DNA of 64,000 nucleotides from Mycobacteroides abscessus ATCC 19977. Lineage in GTDB: Bacteria; Actinomycetota; Actinomycetes; Mycobacteriales; Mycobacteriaceae. The notes under the pieces were generated by a model, which had not been told where the DNA came from, did no database searches, and saw nothing but the letters and a program-made list of their open reading frames with translations. Numbering within the stretch: position 1 is the first letter of the stretch; the number at the start of each line of letters is the position of its first letter. The stretch lies in contig NC_010397.1 of assembly GCF_000069185.1 (NCBI RefSeq), positions 2,356,001 through 2,420,000 of the forward strand. Reading direction: 5' to 3'. Shown in pieces: positions 8,774 to 16,998 of the stretch. The translations under genes were made by a program, and so were the position numbers.

Positions 8774-9214
8774 ATGAGTGCATACAGCACTGTCGTTGTC
8801 GGTACTGACGGATCGGATTCGTCGTACCGGGCGGTCGACCGCGCTGGAGCCATCGCGGGCGCCGCCGGCGCCAAGCTGATCGTCGCGACCGCGTACTTCC
8901 CGGAGAACAACCCCCATTCGGCAGATGTGCTCAAGGACGACGCGTACAAGGTCACCGGCAAGGCACCCGTCTACGACATCCTGCGTACCGCACGCGAGCG
9001 CGCTACCGCAGCGGGAGCGGGCAGTGTCGAGGAGCGCTCGATCGAAGGAGCGCCGGTGGATGCGCTGCTCGACCTGGTGGTCAATTCCAAGGCGGACCTG
9101 CTGGTCGTGGGCAACGTCGGCCTGAACACCATCGCCGGACGCCTGCTGGGATCGGTGCCCTCGGATGTCGCGCGCCGCTCCAAGTGCGACGTGCTGATCG
9201 TGCACACCACCTAG
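8774..9214 (+). CDS. Universal stress protein (UspA fold; Rv1636/TB15.3-like)
   Basis: 146 residues, a single Usp domain. The nucleotide-binding signature is visible as VVGTDGSDSS at the first strand and VVGNVGLNTIAGRLLGSVPS (the G2xG9xGS motif) near the C-terminus. The M. tuberculosis counterpart Rv1636, in the same neighbourhood before the Rv1637c-type hydrolase and uvrA, is an abundant cytoplasmic protein reported to bind cAMP. The Shine-Dalgarno GGAGG (8762-8766) is 7 bases from ATG 8774, and a -10 TAATCT precedes it, consistent with strong monocistronic expression. A duplicated terminator-like hairpin follows the stop. Confidence 0.93.
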   Translation: MSAYSTVVVGTDGSDSSYRAVDRAGAIAGAAGAKLIVATAYFPENNPHSADVLKDDAYKVTGKAPVYDILRTARERATAAGAGSVEERSIEGAPVDALLDLVVNSKADLLVVGNVGLNTIAGRLLGSVPSDVARRSKCDVLIVHTT

Positions 9215-9227
9215 AACTGGGTAAGCG

Positions 9228-9275
9228 CGCGAACGGGCCGACATCACCAGCCCGTTCGCGACCAGCCCGTTCGCG
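9228..9275 (+). terminator. Terminator-like hairpin with duplicated right arm
   Basis: CGCGAACGGGC (9228-9238) pairs perfectly with GCCCGTTCGCG at 9250-9260 and equally with a second copy at 9265-9275. The two right arms belong to a perfect 15-bp tandem repeat, ACCAGCCCGTTCGCG (9246-9260 and 9261-9275). It lies 13 bases after the usp stop. Confidence 0.6.
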
Positions 9276-9314
9276 CCGTTGAACAACCTCGCTTGCGTTG
9301 CGGTCGGTCGCGGT

Positions 9315-9350
9315 GAGCATAGAGCGACCCTGACCGATCGCTCTATGCTC
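9315..9350. repeat. 13-bp perfect inverted repeat at the start of the next gene
   Basis: GAGCATAGAGCGA (9315-9327) and TCGCTCTATGCTC (9338-9350) are perfect complements around a 10-base loop. The ATG at 9345 lies in the right arm. It could be an operator, a second terminator, or an mRNA structure that hides the start. Confidence 0.55.
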
Positions 9351-9974
9351 CGGTCGGTGGATACGCATTCGAGCGACGATGCACGCAATCCCGTGACTGT
9401 GCCGAGATGGGTGCAGCGGGTCGAACGCTGGAAAGTTCCCCTCACGATAGCCGTTTCAGTGATTGCACTGGCGGCCCCCATCAGCTCCGCCGCGGCGGCA
9501 TTCCTGTCCTGGCGAACTGCTCAAGCGTCGGAAGCCGTGGCGCGCCAGGCCTTCGAGTCCGCCGGAGCCAGCCTGACTGTTAGCTCGACGGCAAGACTGA
9601 CGGGTATGTGCGGAGCAGATTTCGACCCCCTGCATGTCCGGATCACCGTGCAGAATTACGGGCGTCTTGCCGGCAGAGTTCTGAACGTGCGCATGTTCGT
9701 GTGGATGATCACGCCGGACGGCTACCGATCCACTGTTCTCGCGTCAACGAGCTCAGGTCCGGTTGAAGTTGCGCCGCTGGACAGTTCAACGGCCAGCCTT
9801 GAGGTCGACTGCCAGGGATTGATTCGGATGATGAAGAGCAACCCGAAGAATCTTGTCAACGGGGAACCTTCCGTAGGCCAACTTCTGCAGACCGGGGTTG
9901 GCGATACGTTCGTTGAGGTTGAGTTCCCATTGAGAACCTCGGTGAGCTTCCCGTTGGAGCATGTCTCTTGGTGA
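9345..9974 (+). CDS. Single-pass membrane protein of unknown function
   Basis: 209 residues from ATG 9345. A cytoplasmic lead of about 30 residues is followed by one transmembrane helix (VPLTIAVSVIALAAPISSAA) and a basic/helical stretch (WRTAQASEAVARQAFES). The extracytoplasmic domain is beta-rich with two cysteines (TGMCGADF, EVDCQGL) likely to form a disulfide. I do not recognise the family. The start is uncertain: the frame is open to 9279, and GTG 9357 would place the whole inverted repeat upstream of the coding region. No partner gene is adjacent on this strand; the next gene converges from the right 38 bases away. Confidence 0.55.
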   Translation: MLRSVDTHSSDDARNPVTVPRWVQRVERWKVPLTIAVSVIALAAPISSAAAAFLSWRTAQASEAVARQAFESAGASLTVSSTARLTGMCGADFDPLHVRITVQNYGRLAGRVLNVRMFVWMITPDGYRSTVLASTSSGPVEVAPLDSSTASLEVDCQGLIRMMKSNPKNLVNGEPSVGQLLQTGVGDTFVEVEFPLRTSVSFPLEHVSW

Positions 9975-10012
9975 AGAAGCGGGATGCAGAACAGCGCTGT
10001 TCTCTGCCCGTT

Positions 10013-10690
10013 CTACCAGCCGCGTTTACGCCATTCGGCGAGGTGCGGACGTTCGCTGCCTAGCGTTGTATCGTCGCCGTGACCAGGGTAAACAACGGTA
10101 TCGTCCGGGTAGCGGCCGAATACGAGGCCTTCGAGGTCGTCCATCAGCGACGTGAATTCTTCCGGGTTCGTCGTACGCCCTGGACCCCCGGGGAACAGCG
10201 AATCCCCCGTGAACAGGTGGGTCACACCGGCGGCTGTGAACGCCAGTGCCACCGAGCCCGGGGTGTGTCCACGCAGGTGGATCACGTCGAAGTGCAGGTC
10301 CCCGATGTCGAGGCTGTCGCCACCGGCCAGTAGCGTGTTGGGCCGGACGGGGAGTGGCCCGGCGTCCAGATCGTGTGCGGCGCTCGGTGATTGAGTCTTG
10401 CCGACGATCGCTTCGAGGGCCTGCCAGTGGTCGAAATGCTGATGGGTGGTCACGATGAGTTCGATATTCGGTGCGCTCTCGTCCACCAGGGTCGCCAGTC
10501 GTTCGGCATCGTTGGCGGCGTCGATCAGCAGCGATTTGCCGGTCTTGGTGCACGTGACGATGTATGCGTTGTTGTCCATCGGCCCCACCGAGGCCTTGAT
10601 GATGGTCGCGCCGTCCACGGAGCGACGTGCCACCCCCGAACCCGGCTCGACGTGGCCGGAGTAGTCGTCATCGATAGTGATGGAGGTCAT
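10013..10690 (-). CDS. Metallo-beta-lactamase-fold hydrolase (glyoxalase II-like; Rv1637c-like)
   Basis: 225 residues from ATG 10690. The zinc signature THQHFDHW (HxHxDH) is followed by LRGHTPGSVAL (third His), TGDSLFPGG (bridging Asp) and VYPGHGDDTT (last His). This is the complete di-metal site of the glyoxalase II/ETHE1-type group. Likely activity is hydrolysis of a thioester or related substrate in the cytoplasm; it is not a secreted antibiotic-degrading enzyme, since no signal peptide is present. M. tuberculosis Rv1637c occupies the same place, divergent from uvrA. The frame could extend to 10747, but MTSITID matches a normal start and avoids the uvrA promoter at 10725-10747. Confidence 0.88.
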   Translation of the reverse strand: MTSITIDDDYSGHVEPGSGVARRSVDGATIIKASVGPMDNNAYIVTCTKTGKSLLIDAANDAERLATLVDESAPNIELIVTTHQHFDHWQALEAIVGKTQSPSAAHDLDAGPLPVRPNTLLAGGDSLDIGDLHFDVIHLRGHTPGSVALAFTAAGVTHLFTGDSLFPGGPGRTTNPEEFTSLMDDLEGLVFGRYPDDTVVYPGHGDDTTLGSERPHLAEWRKRGW

Positions 10691-10724
10691 GCTGCAACCG
10701 TAGTGGCCGACAGTGGCGCGAGGG

Positions 10725-10747
10725 TTGTCGGTACCTCGTCCTAGCAT
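10725..10747 (+). promoter_or_regulatory. LexA-independent DNA-damage (PafBC-type) promoter of uvrA
   Basis: TTGTCGGTA, 8 bases, then TAGCAT. This matches TTGTCRGTG-N8-TANNNT, the mycobacterial RecA-independent damage promoter, at all but the ninth base, with exact spacing. The transcription start would be near 10753, leaving a leader of about 90 bases before GTG 10842. Confidence 0.8.
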
Positions 10748-10841
10748 GGAGTGGACGACTCAGTCGGCCTGGTTTACGCATGGGGCAGCAGGGACTGAGC
10801 GACGCGAAAACACCTGCATAGGGCAGTGTGAAAGGAGACCG

Positions 10842-13796
10842 GTGGCCGACCGTCTGATCGTGCGGGGCGCGCGTGAGCACAACCTGCGCGGTATCGACCT
10901 TGACCTACCCCGCGACAGTCTCATCGTCTTCACGGGTCTCTCGGGATCCGGCAAATCGAGCCTGGCATTCGACACCATTTTCGCCGAGGGCCAACGTCGG
11001 TATGTCGAGTCACTTTCTGCCTACGCCCGGCAGTTCCTGGGGCAGATGGATAAACCCGATGTCGATTTCATTGAGGGGCTTTCCCCGGCGGTCTCGATCG
11101 ACCAGAAGTCGACCAACCGGAACCCGCGGTCGACCGTGGGCACTATCACCGAGGTTTACGACTATCTGCGTCTGCTGTACGCACGCGCCGGAACGCCGCA
11201 TTGCCCGGTATGCGGCGAGAAGATCGCCAAGCAGACACCCCAGCAGATCGTGGATCAGGTGCTGGATATGGAAGAGGGCCTGCGGTTCCAGGTGCTCGCT
11301 CCGGTGGTGCGCACGCGCAAGGGCGAGTTCGTTGACCTGTTCGAGCAGCTGAACTCGCAGGGCTACAGCAGAATTCGCGTGGACGGTGTAGTGCACTCGC
11401 TCACCGATCCGCCCAAGCTGAAAAAGCAGGAGAAGCACGATATCGAGGTGGTCATCGACCGCCTGTCGGTCAAGGCGAGCTCCAAGCAGCGCCTTACCGA
11501 CTCGGTGGAGACCGCGCTACACCTCGCCGACGGCATCGTGGTACTGGAGTTCGTGGATGCGGATGAAGATTCTCCCCAGCGAGAGCGTAGGTTCTCCGAG
11601 AAACTCGCCTGCCCCAACGGCCACCCGCTCGCTGTGGATGATCTTGAACCGCGGTCGTTTTCGTTCAACTCTCCCTATGGTGCATGTCCCGAATGCGCCG
11701 GCTTGGGGATCAAGAAGGAGGTCGATCCCGACCTGGTGGTCCCGGACCCGGACATGACACTGGCCGAGGGCGCGATCGCACCCTGGTCGATGGGGCAGAA
11801 CGCCGACTACTTCGTCCGGCTCATGGCCGGACTCGGTGATGCTCTCGGATTCGATGTGGATACCCCGTGGAAGAAACTGCCCGCGGCCGCCAAGAAGGCA
11901 ATTCTGGACGGCTCCTCCGAGCAGGTCCACGTGAGGTACAAGAACCGGTACGGGCGCACTCGTTCGTACTACGCGGAATTCGAAGGCGTGCTTGCCTTCC
12001 TGCAACGTCGCATGGAACAAACCGAGTCGGAATGGGCGAAGGAACGCTACGAGGGCTTCATGCGGGATATCCCGTGCCCCGTATGTGAGGGCACCCGCCT
12101 CAAGCCTGAGATTCTCTCCGTCACATTGACGGCGGGGGAGCATGGCACCAAGTCGATCGCAGAGGTCTGCGACCTATCCATCGCCGACTGCGCGCAGTTC
12201 CTGGGCGCCTTGACCCTCGGGCACCGTGAGCAGGCCATCGCGGGTCAGGTACTCAAGGAGGTCCAATTCCGGCTGGGATTCCTGCTGGACGTCGGCCTGC
12301 AGTACCTGTCGTTGTCGCGCGCGGCAGGCACATTGTCCGGCGGTGAGGCGCAGCGTATTCGGCTGGCGACTCAGATCGGTTCGGGTCTGGTCGGCGTCCT
12401 CTATGTTCTCGATGAACCCTCGATCGGACTGCATCAGCGGGACAATCGTCGCCTCATCGAAACCCTCACCCGGCTAAGGGATCTGGGTAATACGCTGATA
12501 GTCGTCGAACATGATGAGGACACCATCAAACATGCCGACTGGGTGGTGGACATCGGTCCAGCGGCGGGGGAGCACGGCGGCCAGGTGGTGCACAGCGGCA
12601 CCTATGCGGAGCTGTTGAAAAACAAGAACTCGGTCACCGGTTCGTATCTCTCTGGCGCCGAGAGCATTCCGCTGCCGCTGATACGCCGCGTGATAGACCC
12701 GAAACGTCAGGTCACGGTGGTCGGAGCGCGTGAACACAACCTCAAAGACATTGATGTCTCCTTCCCGCTAGGGGTGTTGACCTCTGTTACCGGCGTATCA
12801 GGTTCAGGGAAGTCGACTCTGGTCAACGACATCCTCGCCACTGTGCTGGCCAACAAGCTCAACGGGGCGCGCCAGGTGCCGGGCAGGCACACCCGGGTGA
12901 CGGGCCTGGACAAGGTGGACAAACTGGTGCGGGTGGATCAGTCGCCTATCGGGCGCACACCCCGCTCGAATCCGGCCACCTATACCGGAGTTTTCGACAA
13001 GATCCGCACGCTCTTCGCGGCGACCACAGAGGCCAAGGTGCGGGGTTATCAGCCGGGCCGGTTCTCCTTCAACGTCAAGGGTGGCCGCTGCGAAGCGTGC
13101 ACGGGCGACGGCACCATCAAGATCGAGATGAACTTCCTGCCGGATGTTTACGTGCCCTGCGAGGTGTGCCACGGCGCACGCTACAACCGGGAAACGCTCG
13201 AGGTGCACTACAAGGGCAAGACCATCGCCCAGGTGCTCGACATGCCCATCGAAGAGGCCGCAGAGTTCTTCGAGCCCATCACCTCGATCCACCGTTATCT
13301 GAAGACTCTGGTCGAGGTCGGTCTCGGCTATGTGCGGCTGGGGCAGCCGGCCCCGACCCTCTCCGGTGGAGAGGCTCAGCGCGTCAAGCTGGCCGCTGAG
13401 CTGCAGAAGCGCTCAACGGGCAAGACCATCTACATCCTGGACGAGCCCACCACCGGCTTGCACTTCGAAGACATTCGCAAGCTACTCACGGTGATCAACG
13501 GCCTGGTGGATAAGGGCAACACCGTCATCGTCATCGAGCACAACCTCGATGTCATCAAGACGTCTGACTGGATCATCGACATGGGCCCCGAAGGCGGCTC
13601 CGGTGGTGGCACCGTGGTGGCCGAGGGCACACCCGAATCCGTCGCACAGACGGCGGGCAGCTACACCGGCGAGTTCCTGGTGGACTTGCTGCCCAGGCCC
13701 GTGCGAAACGGCAAGGCGCCTGCGAAGGCGCCCGCCAAGAGTACCGGGAAGACACTGGCCAAAGCGCGGACCAGGAAGGTTGTCACTCCGGTCTAG
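10842..13796 (+). CDS. uvrA: Excinuclease ABC subunit A
   Basis: 984 residues. It is the DNA-damage sensor of nucleotide excision repair, a dimeric ABC ATPase that loads UvrB. Visible are Walker [13 protein letters not shown] and a second [11 protein letters not shown], and two ABC signatures, [12 protein letters not shown] and [12 protein letters not shown]. There are two zinc modules: CPVCGEK near the N-terminus and CEACTGDG...CEVCHG in the second half. The C-terminal tail is Lys/Ala-rich ([13 protein letters not shown]), typical of actinobacterial versions. The frame is open to 10713, but GTG 10842 ([17 protein letters not shown]) follows AAAGGAG at 10831-10837 and matches the family N-terminus. 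It is expressed from the damage promoter upstream. Confidence 0.98.
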   Translation: MADRLIVRGAREHNLRGIDLDLPRDSLIVFTGLSGSGKSSLAFDTIFAEGQRRYVESLSAYARQFLGQMDKPDVDFIEGLSPAVSIDQKSTNRNPRSTVGTITEVYDYLRLLYARAGTPHCPVCGEKIAKQTPQQIVDQVLDMEEGLRFQVLAPVVRTRKGEFVDLFEQLNSQGYSRIRVDGVVHSLTDPPKLKKQEKHDIEVVIDRLSVKASSKQRLTDSVETALHLADGIVVLEFVDADEDSPQRERRFSEKLACPNGHPLAVDDLEPRSFSFNSPYGACPECAGLGIKKEVDPDLVVPDPDMTLAEGAIAPWSMGQNADYFVRLMAGLGDALGFDVDTPWKKLPAAAKKAILDGSSEQVHVRYKNRYGRTRSYYAEFEGVLAFLQRRMEQTESEWAKERYEGFMRDIPCPVCEGTRLKPEILSVTLTAGEHGTKSIAEVCDLSIADCAQFLGALTLGHREQAIAGQVLKEVQFRLGFLLDVGLQYLSLSRAAGTLSGGEAQRIRLATQIGSGLVGVLYVLDEPSIGLHQRDNRRLIETLTRLRDLGNTLIVVEHDEDTIKHADWVVDIGPAAGEHGGQVVHSGTYAELLKNKNSVTGSYLSGAESIPLPLIRRVIDPKRQVTVVGAREHNLKDIDVSFPLGVLTSVTGVSGSGKSTLVNDILATVLANKLNGARQVPGRHTRVTGLDKVDKLVRVDQSPIGRTPRSNPATYTGVFDKIRTLFAATTEAKVRGYQPGRFSFNVKGGRCEACTGDGTIKIEMNFLPDVYVPCEVCHGARYNRETLEVHYKGKTIAQVLDMPIEEAAEFFEPITSIHRYLKTLVEVGLGYVRLGQPAPTLSGGEAQRVKLAAELQKRSTGKTIYILDEPTTGLHFEDIRKLLTVINGLVDKGNTVIVIEHNLDVIKTSDWIIDMGPEGGSGGGTVVAEGTPESVAQTAGSYTGEFLVDLLPRPVRNGKAPAKAPAKSTGKTLAKARTRKVVTPV

Positions 13797-13806
13797 GGTG
13801 GCAGTC

Positions 13807-15288
13807 ATGACTGACGCCGCCGTTGGTGAACCGTTCGTTCGCATCCTCGCCAACTTGGCAGATGCAGAACCGGACGCCCCGGCTGTCACATGCGGTACCG
13901 ATTCGGTTACCCGGGCAGAACTGGAGCGGCGTGCCACCGCGTTGGCGCATGCGTACCAGCGTCTCGGTGTGCGACAGGGTGACCTCGTCACCATCGGGCT
14001 GCCCAACTCGGTGGAGTTCTTCGCTGCCCAGATCGCGGTGTGGAAACTGGGTGCGACGCCGCAGCCGGTGTCCTGGCGGCTGCCCCTTGCCGAACGCCGC
14101 GCCATCGTCGAACTGGCCGACTCGACGCTCGTGGTCGGGGTAGACCCGGCCGACCATCCTGATCGGGTTTGTGTATCAGCGGGATTCGAGCCCGGTGCCG
14201 AGGACTACCTTGCCGGTCCCGTGCCCGAGGTGGTATCTCCGGCCTGGAAGGCGCCCACCTCCGGTGGCAGCACCGGCCGGCCCAAGATCATCGTCGCGCC
14301 TACCCCCGCGGTCATCACCGGAACGGCAGCCGGCGAGATTATGGGTATGCAGCACGCCGACGCCCAACTGGTCGCCGGCCCGCTGTATCACAATGCCCCG
14401 CTGATGTTTTCGTCATATGGCCTGCTCCTTGGACATCATCTGGTGGTGCAACCGAAGTTCGACGCACTGGAGGCGCTTGAGCTGATCGGTACCCACAAGG
14501 TCACCTGGCTGCAAGTGGTACCCACCATGATGTCGCGCATGCTGCGTGAACTCCGTCAGCATCCCGGACGGTTCGATCTGTCTACTATTCGGGTCCTGTG
14601 GCATATGGCGGCTCCCTGCCCGGTGTGGTTGAAGCAAGCGTGGATTGACCTGCTGGGCCCCGAGGTCATCTGGGAGCTGTATGCCGGCACCGAGGCCATC
14701 GGCGGAACCATCATCACCGGACAGGAATGGCTGGCGCACCGTGGGTCCGTCGGTAAGCCGGCACTCGGTGAACTCGCCATCCTCGACGAGAACGGAAACC
14801 CGCTTCCCGCGGGCGAGGTGGGGGAGATCTTCATGCGCCCGTGGGAAGGAATGCCCACCCCGTACAAGTACCTGGGTGCTGAGATCAAGCGGTTCGGCAC
14901 CTGGGAATCGATCGGCGATCTCGGCTGGCTGGACGATGACGGCTACCTGTACATGAGTGATCGCCGTACCGACTTGATCGTCACGGGCGGGGCGAATGTG
15001 TTTCCCGCGGAAGTGGAATCGGTGATGAACGGCTACCCGGGTGTGATCGACAGCGTTGTCGTGGGTCTACCCGATGATGACCTCGGGCAGAGCGTGCATG
15101 CCGTTGTACACGCCGAACCCAACGTGACCGAGGATCAGTTGCGCGACTATCTGCTGGACCAGATTGTCCGGTACAAGGTTCCGCGCACCATCGAGTTTGT
15201 CGCCGACCCGCTGCGGGAGGACTCGGGCAAGGTGCGGCGCAGCCTCATCCGTGAGCAGGCGACTGCCCGTCGGGCAGCCGCGGGTTAG
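13807..15288 (+). CDS. Acyl-CoA synthetase, ANL superfamily (FadD / bile-acid-CoA-ligase type)
   Basis: 493 residues from ATG 13807, ten bases after uvrA. The adenylate-forming motifs are complete: SGGSTGRPKI (A3 P-loop), YAGTEAIGG (A5), GDLGWLDDDGYLY (A7), SDRRTDLIVTGGANVFPAEVE (A8 hinge, abbreviated use), and a C-terminal REDSGKVRR holding the A10 catalytic Lys. Such enzymes activate a carboxylic acid to acyl-AMP and then acyl-CoA. The short length and the motif style recall steroid- or bile-acid-side-chain ligases, but the substrate is not determinable. I do not recall a counterpart directly after uvrA in M. tuberculosis. It converges on the small gene at 15285 with overlapping stops. Confidence 0.88.
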   Translation: MTDAAVGEPFVRILANLADAEPDAPAVTCGTDSVTRAELERRATALAHAYQRLGVRQGDLVTIGLPNSVEFFAAQIAVWKLGATPQPVSWRLPLAERRAIVELADSTLVVGVDPADHPDRVCVSAGFEPGAEDYLAGPVPEVVSPAWKAPTSGGSTGRPKIIVAPTPAVITGTAAGEIMGMQHADAQLVAGPLYHNAPLMFSSYGLLLGHHLVVQPKFDALEALELIGTHKVTWLQVVPTMMSRMLRELRQHPGRFDLSTIRVLWHMAAPCPVWLKQAWIDLLGPEVIWELYAGTEAIGGTIITGQEWLAHRGSVGKPALGELAILDENGNPLPAGEVGEIFMRPWEGMPTPYKYLGAEIKRFGTWESIGDLGWLDDDGYLYMSDRRTDLIVTGGANVFPAEVESVMNGYPGVIDSVVVGLPDDDLGQSVHAVVHAEPNVTEDQLRDYLLDQIVRYKVPRTIEFVADPLREDSGKVRRSLIREQATARRAAAG

Positions 15289-15503
15289 TCCTCGCGCATA
15301 GACTCACGGATTTCCGCAAGCCGCTGTGCGGCCGCCCTGTTTTTCGCTTCGAACTGTGCCTCGACAGCGCGGCCTTCTGCACTCTCGGCGTCCAGCTCGG
15401 CGGAACCGGCGGCCGTACTGGACCGAGATTCGATCTTTTCGCGCACCGACTCGAACGTCGGTACACCGCTGTCGGTGTATCCCGGATCAGGAGTATCGGA
15501 CAT
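15285..15503 (-). CDS. Small charged protein of unknown function
   Basis: 72 residues, rich in Glu, Ala, Arg and Ser with no hydrophobic segment: an acidic N-terminal part (SDTPDPGYTDSG) followed by a predicted amphipathic helix (EAQFEAKNRAAAQRLAEIRESM). It reads like a real small cytoplasmic protein rather than a GC-frame shadow, because the composition is coherent and no competing frame covers it. Its stop overlaps that of the convergent acyl-CoA ligase. I do not recognise it. Confidence 0.6.
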   Translation of the reverse strand: MSDTPDPGYTDSGVPTFESVREKIESRSSTAAGSAELDAESAEGRAVEAQFEAKNRAAAQRLAEIRESMRED

Positions 15504-15529
15504 ACCGGTCGACGGTACCCCCGCAGGGG

Positions 15530-16906
15530 CTAGCGCGGCAGCGGCATATCAGGGACCGTCGGCGTGCCGATCCGGCCTGCCATCCATGGAAGCGCCGACG
15601 TGAACGCGGTCTGTGCGAACGGCCACTTGTGCTCACCGGGTTTGTGCTGCACCGTGCATGCGATCCCTTGTGCCGTGGCCACCTCGCAGAGTTTGTGCGC
15701 AGCACGGTCCTGATCGCTGAGTGGCACGTTCGCCGCAGTGCCCGGGGAAGCGCCGGTACTGGTGATCGCCCCGGAGCCGGCTCGATGCAGCCCGTTGACG
15801 TCGAACCAGCCTGCGGTATTGGCATATCGTCCGTGGCGGGTCATCACGGTTGCTGGGTCGAACTGCTCCCATGCTCCGGCGTCGCCCCCGAACAGGCGGG
15901 CGATTGTCTGTGCCTTGTTGCCGGTATTGGGCGACATATCGCCGGCGATGTCTTCGAAAGCGCTGAACAACTCGGGATGTTTGGCTGCGAGCGTCACCGC
16001 GCAGGTGCCGCCCATCGACCAGCCCACCACACCCCAATTCTGCGGGCGAGGGCTGACTCCGAAGCGTGAAATCATGAACGGGACAACATCGTTCGTCAGG
16101 TGATCGGCCGAGTTGCCGCGTGGCCCATTCACGCATTCGGTGTCGTTGTTGAACGAACCACCGGCGTCCACGAACACCATGACGGGAGCATTTCCGCCGT
16201 GCTGGCTGGCGAAGGCATCGGCCACCTCGACGGCATTCCCACTGCGGATCCAGTCGCTCGGGGTATTGAACTCGCCGCCGATCATCATGATGGTCGGCAA
16301 TTCGGTGCGCGTGGAGTCGAACCAGGCTGGCGGCAGGTAGACGATCTCCTTGCGATGCCGGAAGCCGCTGGCGTCCGCCGGGATGTCGACCGGGACGAGC
16401 TTGCCCTTGGTCATCGTGGGCCCGCGACGCTCCTCGCGTGCGGCGGTCACGGTGGCCATATCGGCCTGGTTGGGCAGCGGGCCAGCGGTTAACTGCGCCC
16501 AGCCGGATTGGATACTCCGGACGTAACCGACCCATTGGTTCAGCATGAGCGAACCGGAGAGGATGGTGAGTGGAACCGCGGTGAGCGCGACCGCGCGGCG
16601 CCACCAGCGTGCCGTGCGCCACCCCACCACCAAGACGGTGGCGGCCACGCCCGTGAGCGCGATCCATACCCACAACATCAGCGGAGCCGGGTTGCCTCTG
16701 TCCGCCCACCCCTCGGACTGGATATACCAGTAGGCCCACCCGGCCAGCGCGACACCGATACCTACCGCAACGGGGACCCAGCGCCGAAACCACCGGCGGG
16801 TCCGCAGCCCGATGGCAATGACGAGCGCAAAGCCGGTGATGACCTGCATGGAGACAGGAAAGTTTCCATGTAACAGGGAGATGTCATGACCGGACACGGC
16901 ACTCAT
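15530..16906 (-). CDS. Membrane-anchored alpha/beta-hydrolase esterase (Rv1639c-like)
   Basis: 458 residues. The first 140 residues hold about four transmembrane helices (VITGFALVIAIGL, VPVAVGIGVALAGWAYWY, LMLWVWIALTGVAATVLVVG, AVALTAVPLTILSGSLML). The rest is an extracytoplasmic esterase domain of the EstD/antigen-85-like superfamily: nucleophile elbow GWSMGG, an earlier VFVDAGGSFNNDTECVN, and a C-terminal GEHKWPF His. Several cysteines may form disulfides. Antigen 85-type relatives transfer or hydrolyse acyl groups in the cell envelope, so a mycolyl- or lipid-directed role is possible but not shown. It lies upstream of lysX on the same strand in reading order after it, as Rv1639c does beside lysX in M. 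tuberculosis. Confidence 0.8.
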   Translation of the reverse strand: MSAVSGHDISLLHGNFPVSMQVITGFALVIAIGLRTRRWFRRWVPVAVGIGVALAGWAYWYIQSEGWADRGNPAPLMLWVWIALTGVAATVLVVGWRTARWWRRAVALTAVPLTILSGSLMLNQWVGYVRSIQSGWAQLTAGPLPNQADMATVTAAREERRGPTMTKGKLVPVDIPADASGFRHRKEIVYLPPAWFDSTRTELPTIMMIGGEFNTPSDWIRSGNAVEVADAFASQHGGNAPVMVFVDAGGSFNNDTECVNGPRGNSADHLTNDVVPFMISRFGVSPRPQNWGVVGWSMGGTCAVTLAAKHPELFSAFEDIAGDMSPNTGNKAQTIARLFGGDAGAWEQFDPATVMTRHGRYANTAGWFDVNGLHRAGSGAITSTGASPGTAANVPLSDQDRAAHKLCEVATAQGIACTVQHKPGEHKWPFAQTAFTSALPWMAGRIGTPTVPDMPLPR

Positions 16907-16998
16907 GATGACCTAGGTTTCTGTGAATTATCTGTCAGCTGTCCGACGAGTCCGGATACGGAACGCCAACAACTTCAGACTACTCAGTGCGTCCCGGG

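Noticed and set aside
15633-16793. 386-codon minus-strand frame within the esterase gene
   Set aside because: The Arg-rich shadow has no motif, while the esterase frame shows signal helices and a GWSMGG elbow.
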